Notes: generated by a model not told the origin, from the letters alone. A stretch of 64,000 nucleotides of DNA from Bacillota bacterium (GCA_023443025.1 JAEZWM010000016.1:6295-70294), one strand, 5' to 3'. Shown: positions 45,377 to 55,678, counted from the stretch's first letter. Translations and numbers: made by a program.

Positions 45377-45409
45377 AATACAGGAGTTCTTATGAGCTCC
45401 TGTATTTAT
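45377..45409 (+). terminator. Terminator before the ctsR operon
   Basis: aatacaggagttc (45377-45389) and gagctcctgtatt (45394-45406) pair with one G-U around a 4-base loop. Confidence 0.75.
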
Positions 45410-45426
45410 ATTATTTAATTAAGCTA

Positions 45427-45455
45427 TTGAAAACTAAGGTCAAAGATGGTATAAT
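45427..45455 (+). promoter_or_regulatory. Promoter of the ctsR-mcsA-mcsB-clpC operon
   Basis: TTGAAA at 45427-45432, 17 bases, TATAAT at 45450-45455. Confidence 0.85.
45438..45454 (+). promoter_or_regulatory. CtsR operator 1 (overlaps the -10)
   Basis: GGTCAAA-GAT-GGTATAA fits the CtsR tandem heptad (A/GGTCAAANANA/GGTCAAA) with two mismatches in the second heptad; it covers the spacer and the -10 element. Confidence 0.7.
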
Positions 45456-45491
45456 TAAAACAGACTAAAAGTCATTTTTTTTAAGTCATAA

Positions 45492-45508
45492 AGTCAAAGT
45501 AAGTCAAA
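45492..45508 (+). promoter_or_regulatory. CtsR operator 2
   Basis: AGTCAAA-GTA-AGTCAAA is a tandem heptad with 3-base spacing, close to the CtsR consensus, between the promoter and the ctsR SD. Confidence 0.8.
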
Positions 45509-45524
45509 GACAAGAGGTGAAATC

Positions 45525-45983
45525 ATGAGTGGACTCACAAATCATATTGAAAGATTTTTGATAGAGCTCCTTGAAGAAAGTGAAGGAATAATTGAGATAG
45601 GTAGAAATGACTTGGCAGAGCAGTTTGGTTGTGCTCCATCACAAATTAATTATGTACTTTCAACTAGATTTACTCCTTACAAAGGATACTTTATCGAGAG
45701 TAGAAGAGGTGGATCTGGGTATATTAAGATTGTTAAGTTAACGAGGAAAAAAGGAACTGTTATAGATTTATTACTAAGCGAAACGATAGGTGATACCCTT
45801 ACAAAAGACAAAGCAAGGCTTGTTATAGATGCTTTATATGATCAAGGAATTATTACGGAAAGAGAGTTTCATATGATGATACACGCTACAGAAGACAACA
45901 CTCTTGCTAGCGTTCCAATAGACAAGAAAAACATAGTGAGAGCGGATATTATAAAAAGCATGCTTCTGGTATTTTTAAGATAG
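45525..45983 (+). CDS. ctsR: Transcriptional repressor CtsR
   Basis: 152 residues. The winged helix-turn-helix N-terminal half contains LAEQFGCAPSQINYVLSTRF and the DNA-contacting wing ESRRGGSGYIKI. The C-terminal half is the McsB/ClpC-sensitive dimer domain. It represses clp genes at low temperature and is inactivated on heat or thiol stress. SD agaggtga. First gene of the operon and autoregulated through the two upstream sites. Confidence 0.95.
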   Translation: MSGLTNHIERFLIELLEESEGIIEIGRNDLAEQFGCAPSQINYVLSTRFTPYKGYFIESRRGGSGYIKIVKLTRKKGTVIDLLLSETIGDTLTKDKARLVIDALYDQGIITEREFHMMIHATEDNTLASVPIDKKNIVRADIIKSMLLVFLR

Positions 45984-46002
45984 GATGCGGAAAAGAGGTT
46001 TT

Positions 46003-46554
46003 ATGAATAATAAAAAATGCGATAGATGTAGCAAAGACGCTACAATTGAAATCATTATCAGTCTTGGTGATAAGGATGAAAAATTGAATATGTGCTTTGA
46101 TTGTTATTCACAAATTATAAATGAAAGCGCTGATAAAAGCTCAGATTTACAGGATTATAAGTTTTTTAACGACATACTGTCCGACCTATTGGGGTCAGTA
46201 ATAGAGGAAAAAGCTAGTAAAGAAATAGATTCAACAATCGTATGTGAAAAATGTAATCACTCATTAAAGGATATAATAGAGAATGGAAAATTTGGATGTG
46301 AGAACTGTCACTCCACATTTTATGACAATATAAAACAAATTCTCCAATCTACTCATGGTTCACAAGAACATTTAGGTATTCATCCTGAAAGATTTAATGA
46401 ATTTAATGATATTAAGAAGGATTTGCAAATTAAAAAGTCGGAGTTGGAAGACTTAGTCTTAAAAGAAGATTATGAAAATGCAGCCAAGTTAAGAGATGAG
46501 ATTACTAAACTATCAGATAAACTAACTTTGATAGATGGTGAATATCATGAATAA
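46003..46554 (+). CDS. mcsA: McsA, activator of protein arginine kinase
   Basis: 183 residues from the ATG at 46003 (gagg upstream; the ATG at 45985 lacks an SD). Zinc-binding cysteine pairs CDRC/CFDC and CEKC/CENC are followed by a C-terminal UVR motif (LVLKEDYENAAKLRDEI). It activates McsB and links it to ClpC. Its stop overlaps mcsB by eight bases. Confidence 0.93.
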   Translation: MNNKKCDRCSKDATIEIIISLGDKDEKLNMCFDCYSQIINESADKSSDLQDYKFFNDILSDLLGSVIEEKASKEIDSTIVCEKCNHSLKDIIENGKFGCENCHSTFYDNIKQILQSTHGSQEHLGIHPERFNEFNDIKKDLQIKKSELEDLVLKEDYENAAKLRDEITKLSDKLTLIDGEYHE

Positions 46555-47578
46555 GTGGAGAATGAATGTCGGACCTAATGAAGATGTAGTGGTTAGTACA
46601 AGAGTAAGACTTGCTCGAAATATAAAAGGTATTAAATTTCCAAATTCTTTTTCTATAGATGATGCCCTTGAGGTTGACAAAAAAGTAAGTCAATCCATTG
46701 ATTTATTATTTCCTGAGCAATATCAACATTTTGTTTTGAAAGATATTAAAGATGATGCTAATGTTTTAATGGAAAATCACCTTATAAGTCCTGAAATGAT
46801 TAAGAATATAGATTATTCAGCATTTTGCTTAAGTCACGATGAATCTGTTAACATCTTGATTAATGAGGAAGATCATATAAGACTTCAAGTATTAAAACCG
46901 GGTCAAGCAGAAGAGGAAGCTTTTGAGACAGCTGTAAATATTATCAGAAAACTTGAAGAACATATTGACTTTTCGTATCATCATGAGTTTGGTTACCTTA
47001 CAAGTTGTCCAACCAATACCGGAACCGGTTTAAGAGCTTCCGTTATGATGCACCTTCCTGCACTTAAGTATAGCAGTAATATGGCAGGTTTAATAGATAG
47101 CTTAGGCAAGCTTGGAATTACAGTAAGAGGCTTATATGGAGAAAATTCGGTATCAACCGGGGATATGTTTCAAATTTCGAACCAAAGAACCTTGGGTATG
47201 CCTGAGGAAGAGGTAATATTTAAACTAAGGATGCTTGTAAATAGGATAGCAGAAAATGAAAGAAAGTACAGAGAACAGTTTCTTGCAGGCTTTAAAGATG
47301 TATTTGAAGATAAAGTTTTTAGGAGCTTAGGGCTTTTAAAATATTCAAGGATAATGCCGGAAGAAGAAGCACTTTCATGTCTATCATATTTAAGGGTAGG
47401 AATTTGTATGGGGATATATAAGGGCCTAAATTTACAACAAGTAACCGACTTGTTCTTCAATGTGCAAAAAAACAATATTTTAAGATATAAAAAAGAGACA
47501 TCGATGAAGGGAATTGAGGATGCTGTAAGATCATCTTACATTTCCAACTATTTTAAGGAGGTGGAGCTAAATGGATAA
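46547..47578 (+). CDS. mcsB: Protein arginine kinase McsB
   Basis: 343 residues from the ATG at 46547 (ggtga upstream). The guanido-kinase core is STRVRLARNIKGIKFP, SCPTNTGTGLRASVMMHLP and YGENSVSTGDMFQISNQ. It phosphorylates arginines to mark proteins for ClpC-ClpP and inactivates CtsR. It overlaps clpC by eight bases. Confidence 0.95.
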   Translation: MNKWRMNVGPNEDVVVSTRVRLARNIKGIKFPNSFSIDDALEVDKKVSQSIDLLFPEQYQHFVLKDIKDDANVLMENHLISPEMIKNIDYSAFCLSHDESVNILINEEDHIRLQVLKPGQAEEEAFETAVNIIRKLEEHIDFSYHHEFGYLTSCPTNTGTGLRASVMMHLPALKYSSNMAGLIDSLGKLGITVRGLYGENSVSTGDMFQISNQRTLGMPEEEVIFKLRMLVNRIAENERKYREQFLAGFKDVFEDKVFRSLGLLKYSRIMPEEEALSCLSYLRVGICMGIYKGLNLQQVTDLFFNVQKNNILRYKKETSMKGIEDAVRSSYISNYFKEVELNG

Positions 47579-49988
47579 TTTCAATCCGGGAAATAAAAAC
47601 TCAATTTTAGCTTTGGCTTCTCAGGAAGCATTTAAGCTAAAACATGATTATATAGGAACTGAACATTTGCTATTAGCACATATAAATACCGGTGGGATTG
47701 ATCAGATGGCTATGGAAAAGTGTGGCATAACTTACAACGCACTTAAAGCATTTGTGATTTCAAATCTTGGCACCGGTGAAGCCGAATCTTACCCAAATAG
47801 GATAACACCGAGAGTTAAAAAGATTTTTGAAAATAGCAGGGAAATTTCTAAACAATTAGGACACTCTTATGTAGGTTCTGAACATGTATTATTGGCACTT
47901 TTAAAGGAAAGAGATTCCTTCGCAAATTCTCTGATAAATATGTGTGGAGTTGACGCACTTGCGATAGTACATGAAGTTATGCAGCTGCTTGGAAAGGAGA
48001 ACGTCATAGTACAAGAGAATAAATCAGAAAATAAAGAAAAAACATTACTTGATGAATTTACCAAAGATTTAAATGAGATGGCTAAGCAAGGTAAAATCGA
48101 TCCTGTAATAGGTAGGGAAAAGGAAATAGAAAGACTTATCCAAGTTCTATTAAGAAGGACTAAGAATAACCCGATTCTAGTAGGTGAACCGGGTGTAGGA
48201 AAAACAGCAATAGCTGAAGGTTTAGCACAAAAAATAGTTGAAGGCGAAGTAGCTGAGATTTTCAAAGACTATAAAATACTAAGTCTTGATATGGCCGGTG
48301 TAGTTGCAGGAACTAAGTATAGAGGAGAATTTGAAGAAAGACTTAAAGGGATTCTTGATGAATTAATCGGGAATGAAAAAACAATCCTATTTATAGATGA
48401 GTTTCACACTGTTGTAGGTGCTGGAGCTGCAGAAGGTTCTACAGATGCATCAAATATACTAAAGCCTGTCCTAACTAAAGGAAATATCCAAATTATTGGT
48501 GCAACAACCATTGATGAATATAGAAAGAAAATAGAGAAGGATACAGCATTTGAAAGAAGATTGCAACCGATAAGTGTTGATGAACCGAATGTCGAAGACA
48601 CAATTAAGATACTAAAAGGTATTAGGGATAAATATGAAGCACATCATCAAGTGAGCATAACAGATGATGCCCTTGAAGCTTCTGCAGAGCTGTCTCATAG
48701 GTATCTTACAGACAGATTTTTACCTGATAAAGCGATTGATTTAATCGACGAGGCATCATCCAAGCTTAGAGTAAAAGCTTTTGTTCCGCCAATTGACTTA
48801 AAGCAGCTTGAAGAGGAGATGGACAGGTTAAAGCATGATAAAGAACAAGCTGTTACTCTTCAAGACTTTGAAAAAGCCGCAATTGTCAGAGATGAAATAA
48901 AAAAATTAAAAGATGAGCTGGATGAAGCGAAACAAAGCTGGAAGTTTACGAAACAGAGCAAGAGAATGGAAGTTTCATACGAGGATATTGCGAAAATCGT
49001 ATCTGACTGGTCCGGAGTACCGGTTACTAGAATGACTGAGACCGAAATAGAAAAATACCAAAACTTGGATGTTCATCTTAAAAATTATATTACAGGCCAA
49101 GATGAAGCTGTTGATTCCATCTCTAGAGCGATAAGAAGAGCTAGAGTGGGATTGAAGGATCCGGATAAACCGGTAGGTTCCTTTATTTTTGTAGGTCCAA
49201 CGGGAGTAGGTAAAACCTATCTTGCGAAGTCACTAGCACAGGTGCTTTTTGGCGATCAAGACGCTATCGTAAGGGTGGACATGAGTGAGTATATGGAAAA
49301 ACACACGGTGTCAAGGCTGATAGGTTCACCACCGGGATATGTAGGACATGATGATGGTGGACAATTAACCGAAGCTATAAGGAGAAAGCCTTATTCAGTA
49401 GTACTATTTGACGAGATTGAAAAAGCTCATCCGGACGTATTCAATGTAATGCTTCAGATACTTGATGATGGAAGACTTACAGATTCAAAAGGAAAGACAG
49501 TTAATTTTAAAAATACAATTATTATTATGACCTCCAATGTTGGAGCTAGCCTACTAGAAAAGAAAGGTACACTTGGCTTTTCAGGAATCACCGATGAGGC
49601 TAAGAGTGAGTATGATAGAATAGTAAATATTGTAAATGAAGAGCTAAAGAGAACATTTAGACCGGAGTTTTTAAATAGACTTGACGATATAATCGTATTT
49701 AACAGCCTAAATACTGAAGCTATTAAGAGAATTTCTTCACTATTATTAGATAAGATGGTAGAGAGAATGGAGTCTATTGGTTATAAAGTTGAGTACACTG
49801 ATAACCTGGTTGAATTAGTTGCGGACAAGGGATATGACAAGGCCTTTGGAGCAAGACCATTAGAAAGATATATAAGAACTGAGATTGAAGATGTAATATC
49901 CGGTGAGATATTGAACGAAACCATAAATAAAGATGAACCAATAACCATAGATGTAGTTGACGATAAAGTTGTGATAAGCGACAAGTAA
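47571..49988 (+). CDS. clpC: ATP-dependent Clp protease ATP-binding subunit ClpC
   Basis: 805 residues. Two N-terminal Clp_N repeats (1-145), AAA-1 with GEPGVGKT, a UVR-containing middle domain (about 410-445), AAA-2 with GPTGVGKT and the ClpP-loop region, and a C-terminal D2-small domain. It unfolds arginine-phosphorylated proteins for ClpP. SD aaggagg lies in the end of mcsB. Confidence 0.96.
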   Translation: MDNFNPGNKNSILALASQEAFKLKHDYIGTEHLLLAHINTGGIDQMAMEKCGITYNALKAFVISNLGTGEAESYPNRITPRVKKIFENSREISKQLGHSYVGSEHVLLALLKERDSFANSLINMCGVDALAIVHEVMQLLGKENVIVQENKSENKEKTLLDEFTKDLNEMAKQGKIDPVIGREKEIERLIQVLLRRTKNNPILVGEPGVGKTAIAEGLAQKIVEGEVAEIFKDYKILSLDMAGVVAGTKYRGEFEERLKGILDELIGNEKTILFIDEFHTVVGAGAAEGSTDASNILKPVLTKGNIQIIGATTIDEYRKKIEKDTAFERRLQPISVDEPNVEDTIKILKGIRDKYEAHHQVSITDDALEASAELSHRYLTDRFLPDKAIDLIDEASSKLRVKAFVPPIDLKQLEEEMDRLKHDKEQAVTLQDFEKAAIVRDEIKKLKDELDEAKQSWKFTKQSKRMEVSYEDIAKIVSDWSGVPVTRMTETEIEKYQNLDVHLKNYITGQDEAVDSISRAIRRARVGLKDPDKPVGSFIFVGPTGVGKTYLAKSLAQVLFGDQDAIVRVDMSEYMEKHTVSRLIGSPPGYVGHDDGGQLTEAIRRKPYSVVLFDEIEKAHPDVFNVMLQILDDGRLTDSKGKTVNFKNTIIIMTSNVGASLLEKKGTLGFSGITDEAKSEYDRIVNIVNEELKRTFRPEFLNRLDDIIVFNSLNTEAIKRISSLLLDKMVERMESIGYKVEYTDNLVELVADKGYDKAFGARPLERYIRTEIEDVISGEILNETINKDEPITIDVVDDKVVISDK

Positions 49989-49992
49989 ATTA

Positions 49993-50023
49993 AAAAAACT
50001 GTGACTAACCGTCGCAGTTTTTT
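49993..50023 (+). terminator. Terminator after clpC
   Basis: aaaactgtgac and gtcgcagtttt pair with one G-U around taacc, followed by TTTTT. Confidence 0.8.
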
Positions 50024-50107
50024 TCTTTTCATCAATAACTATAAAACATTAATAAATGATAAAATTCTTTTATGTATTAATGTATAATAAAGGACAGGGG
50101 GTTTATA

Positions 50108-51472
50108 ATGAAAAAGAAGACAAAATATAAATGCACTTCATGTGGTCATATAGCACCTGCATGGGTTGGAAAATGTCCTGTATGTGGAGAATGGGGCACG
50201 ATAGAGGAAGTTGAAGAATTTAAATCCTCAAATGCAAGAAAATCATATAAAATGAGTGAAGCCATAAAACTCATGGATGTAAATATAGATACCAGTAAAA
50301 AGCATAATAGTAGGATAAATGAATTCAATAGAGTTATAGGAAATGGTCTTGTAAAAGATAGCGTAAGCATACTTACTGCAAAACCGGGTTCAGGGAAATC
50401 CACTCTACTCTTAGAGCTAGCTTATGATTTTGCAGATCAAGGGCTAAAAGTCCTCTATATCAGCGGAGAGGAAAGTGAGTCACAGATAAAATCAAGAGCT
50501 AATAGAATAATGAATGCCATACCTGACAATATTTGGCTACTTTCAACCAACTCGATGGATTCTGCAATAAACTCAATTTCAAAAATCGACCCGGACATAG
50601 TTTTTGTTGATAGCATACAAACATTTACCTTAGAAGAATTTAGTTCAAAACAAGGTTCACCTGTTCAAACTGTGGAATGTACGGGTAGACTTATCGATAT
50701 TGCAAAGGATAAAGGTAGGCCAAGAGCTGTGATTCTAGTTGGACATATGACAAAAGCAGATGAAATGGCTGGATTAAGGACACTTGAGCATATGGTAGAT
50801 ACCGTTATGATATTGGAGTCGGAATTTTCTGATGATCTTAGAATCCTTTATGCATCTAAAAATAGATTTGGCAGGACAGGTGAGATTGGACTTTTTAAGA
50901 TGATGGATAATGGAATAAAAGAAGTAGAGAATCCATCTGAGGAATTTATTACTATACGAGATAATGAAGTTGCAGGATCGGCAATAGGTATTACAAAAGA
51001 AGGAAGTAGGTACATGGCCGTAGAAATAGAATCTCTGGTATCAAACGCTTTTCAAGCATATCCGCTTAGAATCGGAGACAGTTTAAACAAAGATAGACTA
51101 AACACCATAATAGCGATACTGGAACAAAGAGCAGGTCTCAGATTATATGACAAGAATGTAATAATTAAAACGACCGGTGGGTTAAATCTTAAAAAACAAG
51201 ATTCCGACCTTGCTGTTTTGATGTCGATTGCATCCTCTGTAATAGGTGTGCCGATTGATAACAAAACTGCTTTTGTAGCTGAAGTTGGCTTAACCGGTGA
51301 GTTAAAAGCAGTTCAGCAATTAGAAAACAGGATTATGGAATTAAAAAGGCTAGGTTATAAAAGAGCTTTTTGTTCGAAAAATAGTGAAATTAAAAACATA
51401 GATACTGATTTCACCTTGGTAAGAAAAAGTCATATAAGCGAAGTAATAGATGAAGTTCTAAAAAATAAATAA
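50108..51472 (+). CDS. radA: DNA repair protein RadA
   Basis: 454 residues. An N-terminal zinc finger (CTSCGHIAPAWVGKCPVCGEW in part) precedes a RecA-like ATPase with Walker A AKPGSGKST, the RadA-specific KNRFG motif (SKNRFGRTGEIG) and a C-terminal Lon-protease-like domain. It promotes branch migration in recombination. It follows the ctsR operon, but disA, usually next to radA, is missing. Confidence 0.95.
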   Translation: MKKKTKYKCTSCGHIAPAWVGKCPVCGEWGTIEEVEEFKSSNARKSYKMSEAIKLMDVNIDTSKKHNSRINEFNRVIGNGLVKDSVSILTAKPGSGKSTLLLELAYDFADQGLKVLYISGEESESQIKSRANRIMNAIPDNIWLLSTNSMDSAINSISKIDPDIVFVDSIQTFTLEEFSSKQGSPVQTVECTGRLIDIAKDKGRPRAVILVGHMTKADEMAGLRTLEHMVDTVMILESEFSDDLRILYASKNRFGRTGEIGLFKMMDNGIKEVENPSEEFITIRDNEVAGSAIGITKEGSRYMAVEIESLVSNAFQAYPLRIGDSLNKDRLNTIIAILEQRAGLRLYDKNVIIKTTGGLNLKKQDSDLAVLMSIASSVIGVPIDNKTAFVAEVGLTGELKAVQQLENRIMELKRLGYKRAFCSKNSEIKNIDTDFTLVRKSHISEVIDEVLKNK

Positions 51473-51499
51473 TAATAAATAAATAAAATAATTTTATTC

Positions 51500-51528
51500 T
51501 TGACACATAAAAATAAATTGTATATAAT
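51500..51528 (+). promoter_or_regulatory. Promoter 1 for carD
   Basis: TTGACA at 51500-51505, 17 bases, TATAAT at 51523-51528: full consensus. Confidence 0.9.
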
Positions 51529-51534
51529 GAATAA

Positions 51535-51563
51535 TTTACTAAAATTGCGTTATGGGTTATAAT
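51535..51563 (+). promoter_or_regulatory. Promoter 2 for carD
   Basis: TTTACT at 51535-51540, 17 bases, TATAAT at 51558-51563. Tandem with promoter 1. Confidence 0.65.
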
Positions 51564-51604
51564 GTAAGTGGGGTTATAATAATTAATTTTATATGGAGGT
51601 CAAT

Positions 51605-52087
51605 GTGTTCAATATAGGAGATAAAGTTGTATATCCGTTACATGGAGCAGGAACCATAGAAGCAATTGAAGAAAAAGAAATACTAGGTGAAGTTAAAAAG
51701 TATTTCATACTTAGAATGCCTATTGGAAATATTAAAATATCTATACCGATAGACAAAATTGCTGAAATAGGCGTCAGAGAAGTTTTTAGCGAAGAAGAAA
51801 TTGAGCCTGTCATTAGAGTATTGGAAGGAAAAGGTACACAGATGCCTGATAATTGGTCGCAAAGATACCGAGAGAATTTAGATAAGATTAAAACGGGCGA
51901 TATATTTGAAATTGCACGTGTAGTTAGAAATCTTTCCATTCGCGACTCAAAAAAAGGATTATCTGCCGGTGAGAAAAAAATGCTTAATTCAGCAAGAAAA
52001 ATGTTAGTATCAGAGTTTGTAATCGTCAACAACCAATCAGCCGAAGAGGTTGAGAAACTTATTGACGATGCAATATATAATTTTTAA
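51605..52087 (+). CDS. CarD family transcriptional regulator
   Basis: 160 residues from the GTG at 51605, five bases after ggagg; the ATG at 51593 would include the SD itself. The N-terminal Tudor-like RNAP-binding domain is FNIGDKVVYPLHGAGTIEAI; the C-terminal part is helical. CarD/CdnL binds the RNA polymerase beta lobe and stabilises open complexes, especially at rRNA promoters. It is placed between radA and yacL. Confidence 0.92.
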   Translation: MFNIGDKVVYPLHGAGTIEAIEEKEILGEVKKYFILRMPIGNIKISIPIDKIAEIGVREVFSEEEIEPVIRVLEGKGTQMPDNWSQRYRENLDKIKTGDIFEIARVVRNLSIRDSKKGLSAGEKKMLNSARKMLVSEFVIVNNQSAEEVEKLIDDAIYNF

Positions 52088-52105
52088 AAAGAGGAGGATA
52101 GAAAT

Positions 52106-53188
52106 GTGTTAAAAAGGTTAATGAATATAATTCTATCTATAATAGGTTTCTTTATTGGAATTCTATTAATGATAGGATTAAATTCATGGGAAATTATTAA
52201 TTTGTCCAATGAAAAAACGAGAATTGCTGCATTCATAGGAATGGGTTTATTATTTGCACTCATATTTTTCTTACTATCATCGACATTCCTAAAGAAGCTT
52301 AATGAAGTGGTATTCAAGGCGGAGGCTGAACTAACTCGTGTCCCTACTAAGGATTTACTTTTTGGAAGCTTAGGTCTATTAGTAGGACTCATGATTGCTT
52401 ACTTTCTAAGCATGCCTGTACTTGCGATACAAATTCCTGTTTTTGGCTCGGCAATTACTACTCTACTATCTGTAGGGCTTTATTTTGCATTTGGTTACTT
52501 GGGAGTTAGGATGGCTCTTAGAAATAAGGACGAGATTACTCAGAATATCTTCAAATCAAAACATACGAATTCCGATCATCAGATAAAGAAGGTCGATGAG
52601 TCTACGAAGATTTTAGATACTTCAGTAATAATCGATGGAAGAATAATCGATATTATAAGAGCCGGTTTTATTGAAGGTGTTATAGTTATACCGACATTTG
52701 TTTTGGAAGAACTACAACATATAGCAGATTCTTCCGACAATTTAAGACGTTCAAAAGGAAGAAGGGGTTTGGATATCCTAAAGGAAATTCAAGAACAGGA
52801 AGATGTAAAGGTGGTAATCAACCAAGAGACATATGACGAAATAAAAGAGGTTGACACAAAACTACTTAGTATGGCCAAGGATCTTAAAGCTTCAGTTATT
52901 ACCAATGATTATAACTTAAATAAAGTTGCAGGAGTAAGGGGTATAAAAGTACTTAATATAAATGAACTTGCAAATGCAGTTAAACCTGTAGTAATTCCGG
53001 GTGAAGAGATGAATGTAACCGTAATTAAAGATGGAAAGGAAGCAAATCAAGGACTTAGTTACTTATCTGATGGTACAATGATAGTTGTTGAGGATGGTAA
53101 AAAACTGATTGGACAAAACATAGACGTTGTAGTTACCTCAGTACTTCAGACTTCCGCAGGTAAAATGATATTTGCAAAACCAAAGTAG
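52106..53188 (+). CDS. PIN/TRAM domain membrane protein (YacL type)
   Basis: 360 residues from a GTG start with SD gaggagg. Four N-terminal membrane segments (about 1-145), a PIN nuclease-like domain (about 170-290; ILDTSVIIDGRIIDI, VITNDYNLNKVA) with acidic residues, and a C-terminal TRAM domain. YacL homologues are essential-looking but poorly characterised; RNase activity is suspected from PIN. The radA-yacL-ispD-ispF order is conserved. Confidence 0.9.
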   Translation: MLKRLMNIILSIIGFFIGILLMIGLNSWEIINLSNEKTRIAAFIGMGLLFALIFFLLSSTFLKKLNEVVFKAEAELTRVPTKDLLFGSLGLLVGLMIAYFLSMPVLAIQIPVFGSAITTLLSVGLYFAFGYLGVRMALRNKDEITQNIFKSKHTNSDHQIKKVDESTKILDTSVIIDGRIIDIIRAGFIEGVIVIPTFVLEELQHIADSSDNLRRSKGRRGLDILKEIQEQEDVKVVINQETYDEIKEVDTKLLSMAKDLKASVITNDYNLNKVAGVRGIKVLNINELANAVKPVVIPGEEMNVTVIKDGKEANQGLSYLSDGTMIVVEDGKKLIGQNIDVVVTSVLQTSAGKMIFAKPK

Positions 53189-53195
53189 GAGCATT

Positions 53196-53906
53196 ATGTA
53201 CAATAACAAAAAAGTAGCCGCAGTGATAACCGCTGCCGGAAGTGGTAGCAGGATGAGACAAAACATTACTAAACAGTTTATCAAGCTGGGTGTGATGACG
53301 GTATTAGAAAGGACTATCCGCAAAGTATTAAAATCTAAATATATCGATGAAATAGTAATAGTTGTTAAGAGCGACGAAAAAGTAGAAGTCGAAAATTTGG
53401 TTGATTCTTTAAAACCCTGCATAGAGGTAAAGATTACACTTGGCGGTTCAAGCAGAGAAGAATCTACTTTAAATGGCATAAAATCGCTCAGTATTGATAC
53501 TTCTATAGTCGTCATGCATGATGGAGCTAGACCATTTATTAAGACAGACATTATAGATGATATGATTAAACTAAATGATAAGCATGCTGCTATTATTTGT
53601 GCAGTCCCTGCTGTGGATACAATAAAAGTAATTACAAACGATAACAAAGTAGAGTCGACTCCCGAAAGGAGTCGACTTTACATGGTTCAAACACCACAAG
53701 TGTTTGACTATGATATAATAGTAAAGGCTTATGGATTATACACTGAATCCAATGTCAAAGTAACTGATGACTCGTCTCTGGTACAAATGACTGGTACAGA
53801 TGTATTTGTGTTTAATGGAGATTATAATAATTTTAAAATCACAACACCGGAGGATTTAAAACTTGCCGAGTTGTTAGCTCAGGAGGAAGATTTTGAGAAT
53901 AGGTAA
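53196..53906 (+). CDS. ispD: 2-C-methyl-D-erythritol 4-phosphate cytidylyltransferase
   Basis: 236 residues from the ATG at 53196 (aggag upstream). CTP-binding VITAAGSGSRMRQNITKQF, then VMHDGARPFI and TPERSRLYMVQTPQVFD. It makes CDP-ME in the MEP isoprenoid pathway. A perfect 10-bp hairpin lies inside the gene at 53653-53677. It overlaps ispF by 14 bases. Confidence 0.94.
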   Translation: MYNNKKVAAVITAAGSGSRMRQNITKQFIKLGVMTVLERTIRKVLKSKYIDEIVIVVKSDEKVEVENLVDSLKPCIEVKITLGGSSREESTLNGIKSLSIDTSIVVMHDGARPFIKTDIIDDMIKLNDKHAAIICAVPAVDTIKVITNDNKVESTPERSRLYMVQTPQVFDYDIIVKAYGLYTESNVKVTDDSSLVQMTGTDVFVFNGDYNNFKITTPEDLKLAELLAQEEDFENR

Positions 53907-54375
53907 TGGGTACGATGTACACGCACTTGTTGAGGGTAGGGACCTTATAATTGGTGGAGTTAAAATCGATCATTGTAAAGGACTTTTAGGTCACTCTGAT
54001 GCGGATGTGCTAGTTCATGCAATAATGGATGCATTGCTCGGCGCACTGGCACTCAGAGACATAGGTTACCATTTTCCTGATACAGACTCAGAGTACAAGG
54101 ATATTAACTCCATGTTACTACTTGAAAGAGTTGTAGAAATGATAGAAAAAAAAGGGTATAGAATCATCAATATTGACACGGTGGTTGCATGTCAAAAGCC
54201 CAAACTAAGCCCATATATACCAGCGATGATCGAAGGTTTATCGAAAGTATTAAAAATACATAGTGATTGTATATCAATAAAACCTACTACTACTGAAAAA
54301 CTAGGTTTTGTAGGTAGAGAAGAGGGAATTGAATCATACTGTGTATGTTTAATAGAAAAAAATGAAAAAGAATAA
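53893..54375 (+). CDS. ispF: 2-C-methyl-D-erythritol 2,4-cyclodiphosphate synthase
   Basis: 160 residues from a TTG start. RIGNGYDVHAL has the metal-binding DxH; GHSDADVLVHAIMDALLGA and DIGYHFPDTD follow; TTTEKLGFVGREEGIE is the C-terminal active-site loop. It cyclises CDP-ME2P in the MEP pathway. Coupled to ispD. Confidence 0.95.
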   Translation: MRIGNGYDVHALVEGRDLIIGGVKIDHCKGLLGHSDADVLVHAIMDALLGALALRDIGYHFPDTDSEYKDINSMLLLERVVEMIEKKGYRIINIDTVVACQKPKLSPYIPAMIEGLSKVLKIHSDCISIKPTTTEKLGFVGREEGIESYCVCLIEKNEKE

Positions 54376-54390
54376 AATAAGGAGTGAACA

Positions 54391-55569
54391 ATGAAGAGAC
54401 ATTTATTTACATCAGAATCTGTGACTGAAGGTCATCCGGACAAAATATGTGATCAGATATCTGACGCAATTCTGGATGCTATACTGGAAGGGGATCCGGA
54501 AGCAAGGGTAGCATGTGAAACCACAACAACTACCGGACTTGTGCTGGTTCTAGGTGAAATTACAACATCAACTTATGTTGATATCCAAAGTATTGTTAGA
54601 AAAACCGTAAAAGATATCGGGTACACAAGAGCAAAGTACGGCTTTGATGGCGATACTTGTTCCGTACTTGTTGCTATCAACGAGCAGTCAGCAGATATTG
54701 CACTCGGAGTTGATAAAGCTCTCGAAGCAAAAGAAGGAGCCACCGACAAATACGATGAAATCGGTGCAGGAGACCAAGGAATAGTTTTTGGATACGCAAG
54801 TAATCAAACACCTGAATACATGCCTCTACCAATTTCACTTGCACATAAACTTTCTAAAAGACTTGCTGATGTAAGAAGAGATGGAATGTCATACCTTAGA
54901 CCTGATGGTAAAAGCCAAGTTACTGTAGAGTATGAAGGATTTAAACCTATTAGGATAGATTCTGTGGTTGTTTCCTCTCAACATGCACCGGAAATTGAAA
55001 CGGAACAATTGAGAAGAGATATAAAAGAGAAGGTAATACTTCCTGTTTTACCGAACGAACTTATAGATGATAATACAAAATACTATATAAATCCAACAGG
55101 TAGATTTGAAATCGGTGGTCCTATGGGTGATGCGGGACTCACAGGAAGAAAAATTATCGTTGACACCTATGGTGGTTTTGCTAAGAATGGTGGGGGAGCT
55201 TTTTCAGGAAAAGATCCTACTAAAGTTGATAGATCTGCAGCATACGCTGCCAGACATGCTGCAAAAAACTTAGTTGCAGCGGGTATTGCGGATGAACTTG
55301 AGATTGGAGTATCCTATGCAATAGGTGTGGCAAAGCCATTGTCAATATATGTCGATACTTTTGGTACCGGTAAACTTTCGGATGAGGAAATAGAAAAAAT
55401 AGTTATGAAACACTTTGACTTAAGACCGGCAGCAATTATCGATAAATTTAATCTAAGAAGACCTATTTACAAACAAACAGCGGCATATGGTCACTTTGGA
55501 AGAGAGGATTTAGACCTTCCATGGGAAGAACTTGATACTGTCGAAGAGTTAAAACAATATATTAAATAA
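54391..55569 (+). CDS. metK: S-adenosylmethionine synthase
   Basis: 392 residues. [20 protein letters not shown] in part, [31 protein letters not shown] in part and DLRPAAII are the classic motifs. It makes SAM, the substrate of PrmA, RsmE, TrmK, MtaB and the radical SAM enzymes here. It is 15 bases after ispF; no SAM riboswitch is possible in that gap. Confidence 0.97.
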   Translation: MKRHLFTSESVTEGHPDKICDQISDAILDAILEGDPEARVACETTTTTGLVLVLGEITTSTYVDIQSIVRKTVKDIGYTRAKYGFDGDTCSVLVAINEQSADIALGVDKALEAKEGATDKYDEIGAGDQGIVFGYASNQTPEYMPLPISLAHKLSKRLADVRRDGMSYLRPDGKSQVTVEYEGFKPIRIDSVVVSSQHAPEIETEQLRRDIKEKVILPVLPNELIDDNTKYYINPTGRFEIGGPMGDAGLTGRKIIVDTYGGFAKNGGGAFSGKDPTKVDRSAAYAARHAAKNLVAAGIADELEIGVSYAIGVAKPLSIYVDTFGTGKLSDEEIEKIVMKHFDLRPAAIIDKFNLRRPIYKQTAAYGHFGREDLDLPWEELDTVEELKQYIK

Positions 55570-55575
55570 AAGTAG

Positions 55576-55599
55576 CCCCGAACTATGATTCGGGGTCTT
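55576..55599 (+). terminator. Terminator after metK
   Basis: ccccgaa and ttcgggg pair around ctatga; the T tract is weak (tcttg). Confidence 0.65.
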
Positions 55600-55648
55600 G
55601 ATTTGGATTTAATATCCGGGCAATAGAAGCCTTTATAATATAGTTTTC

Positions 55649-55678
55649 TTGCATGGCCATATATGATTATGGTATTAT
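55649..55678 (+). promoter_or_regulatory. Possible promoter for mreB
   Basis: TTGCAT at 55649-55654, 18 bases, TATTAT at 55673-55678, about 57 bases before the start. Confidence 0.5.
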
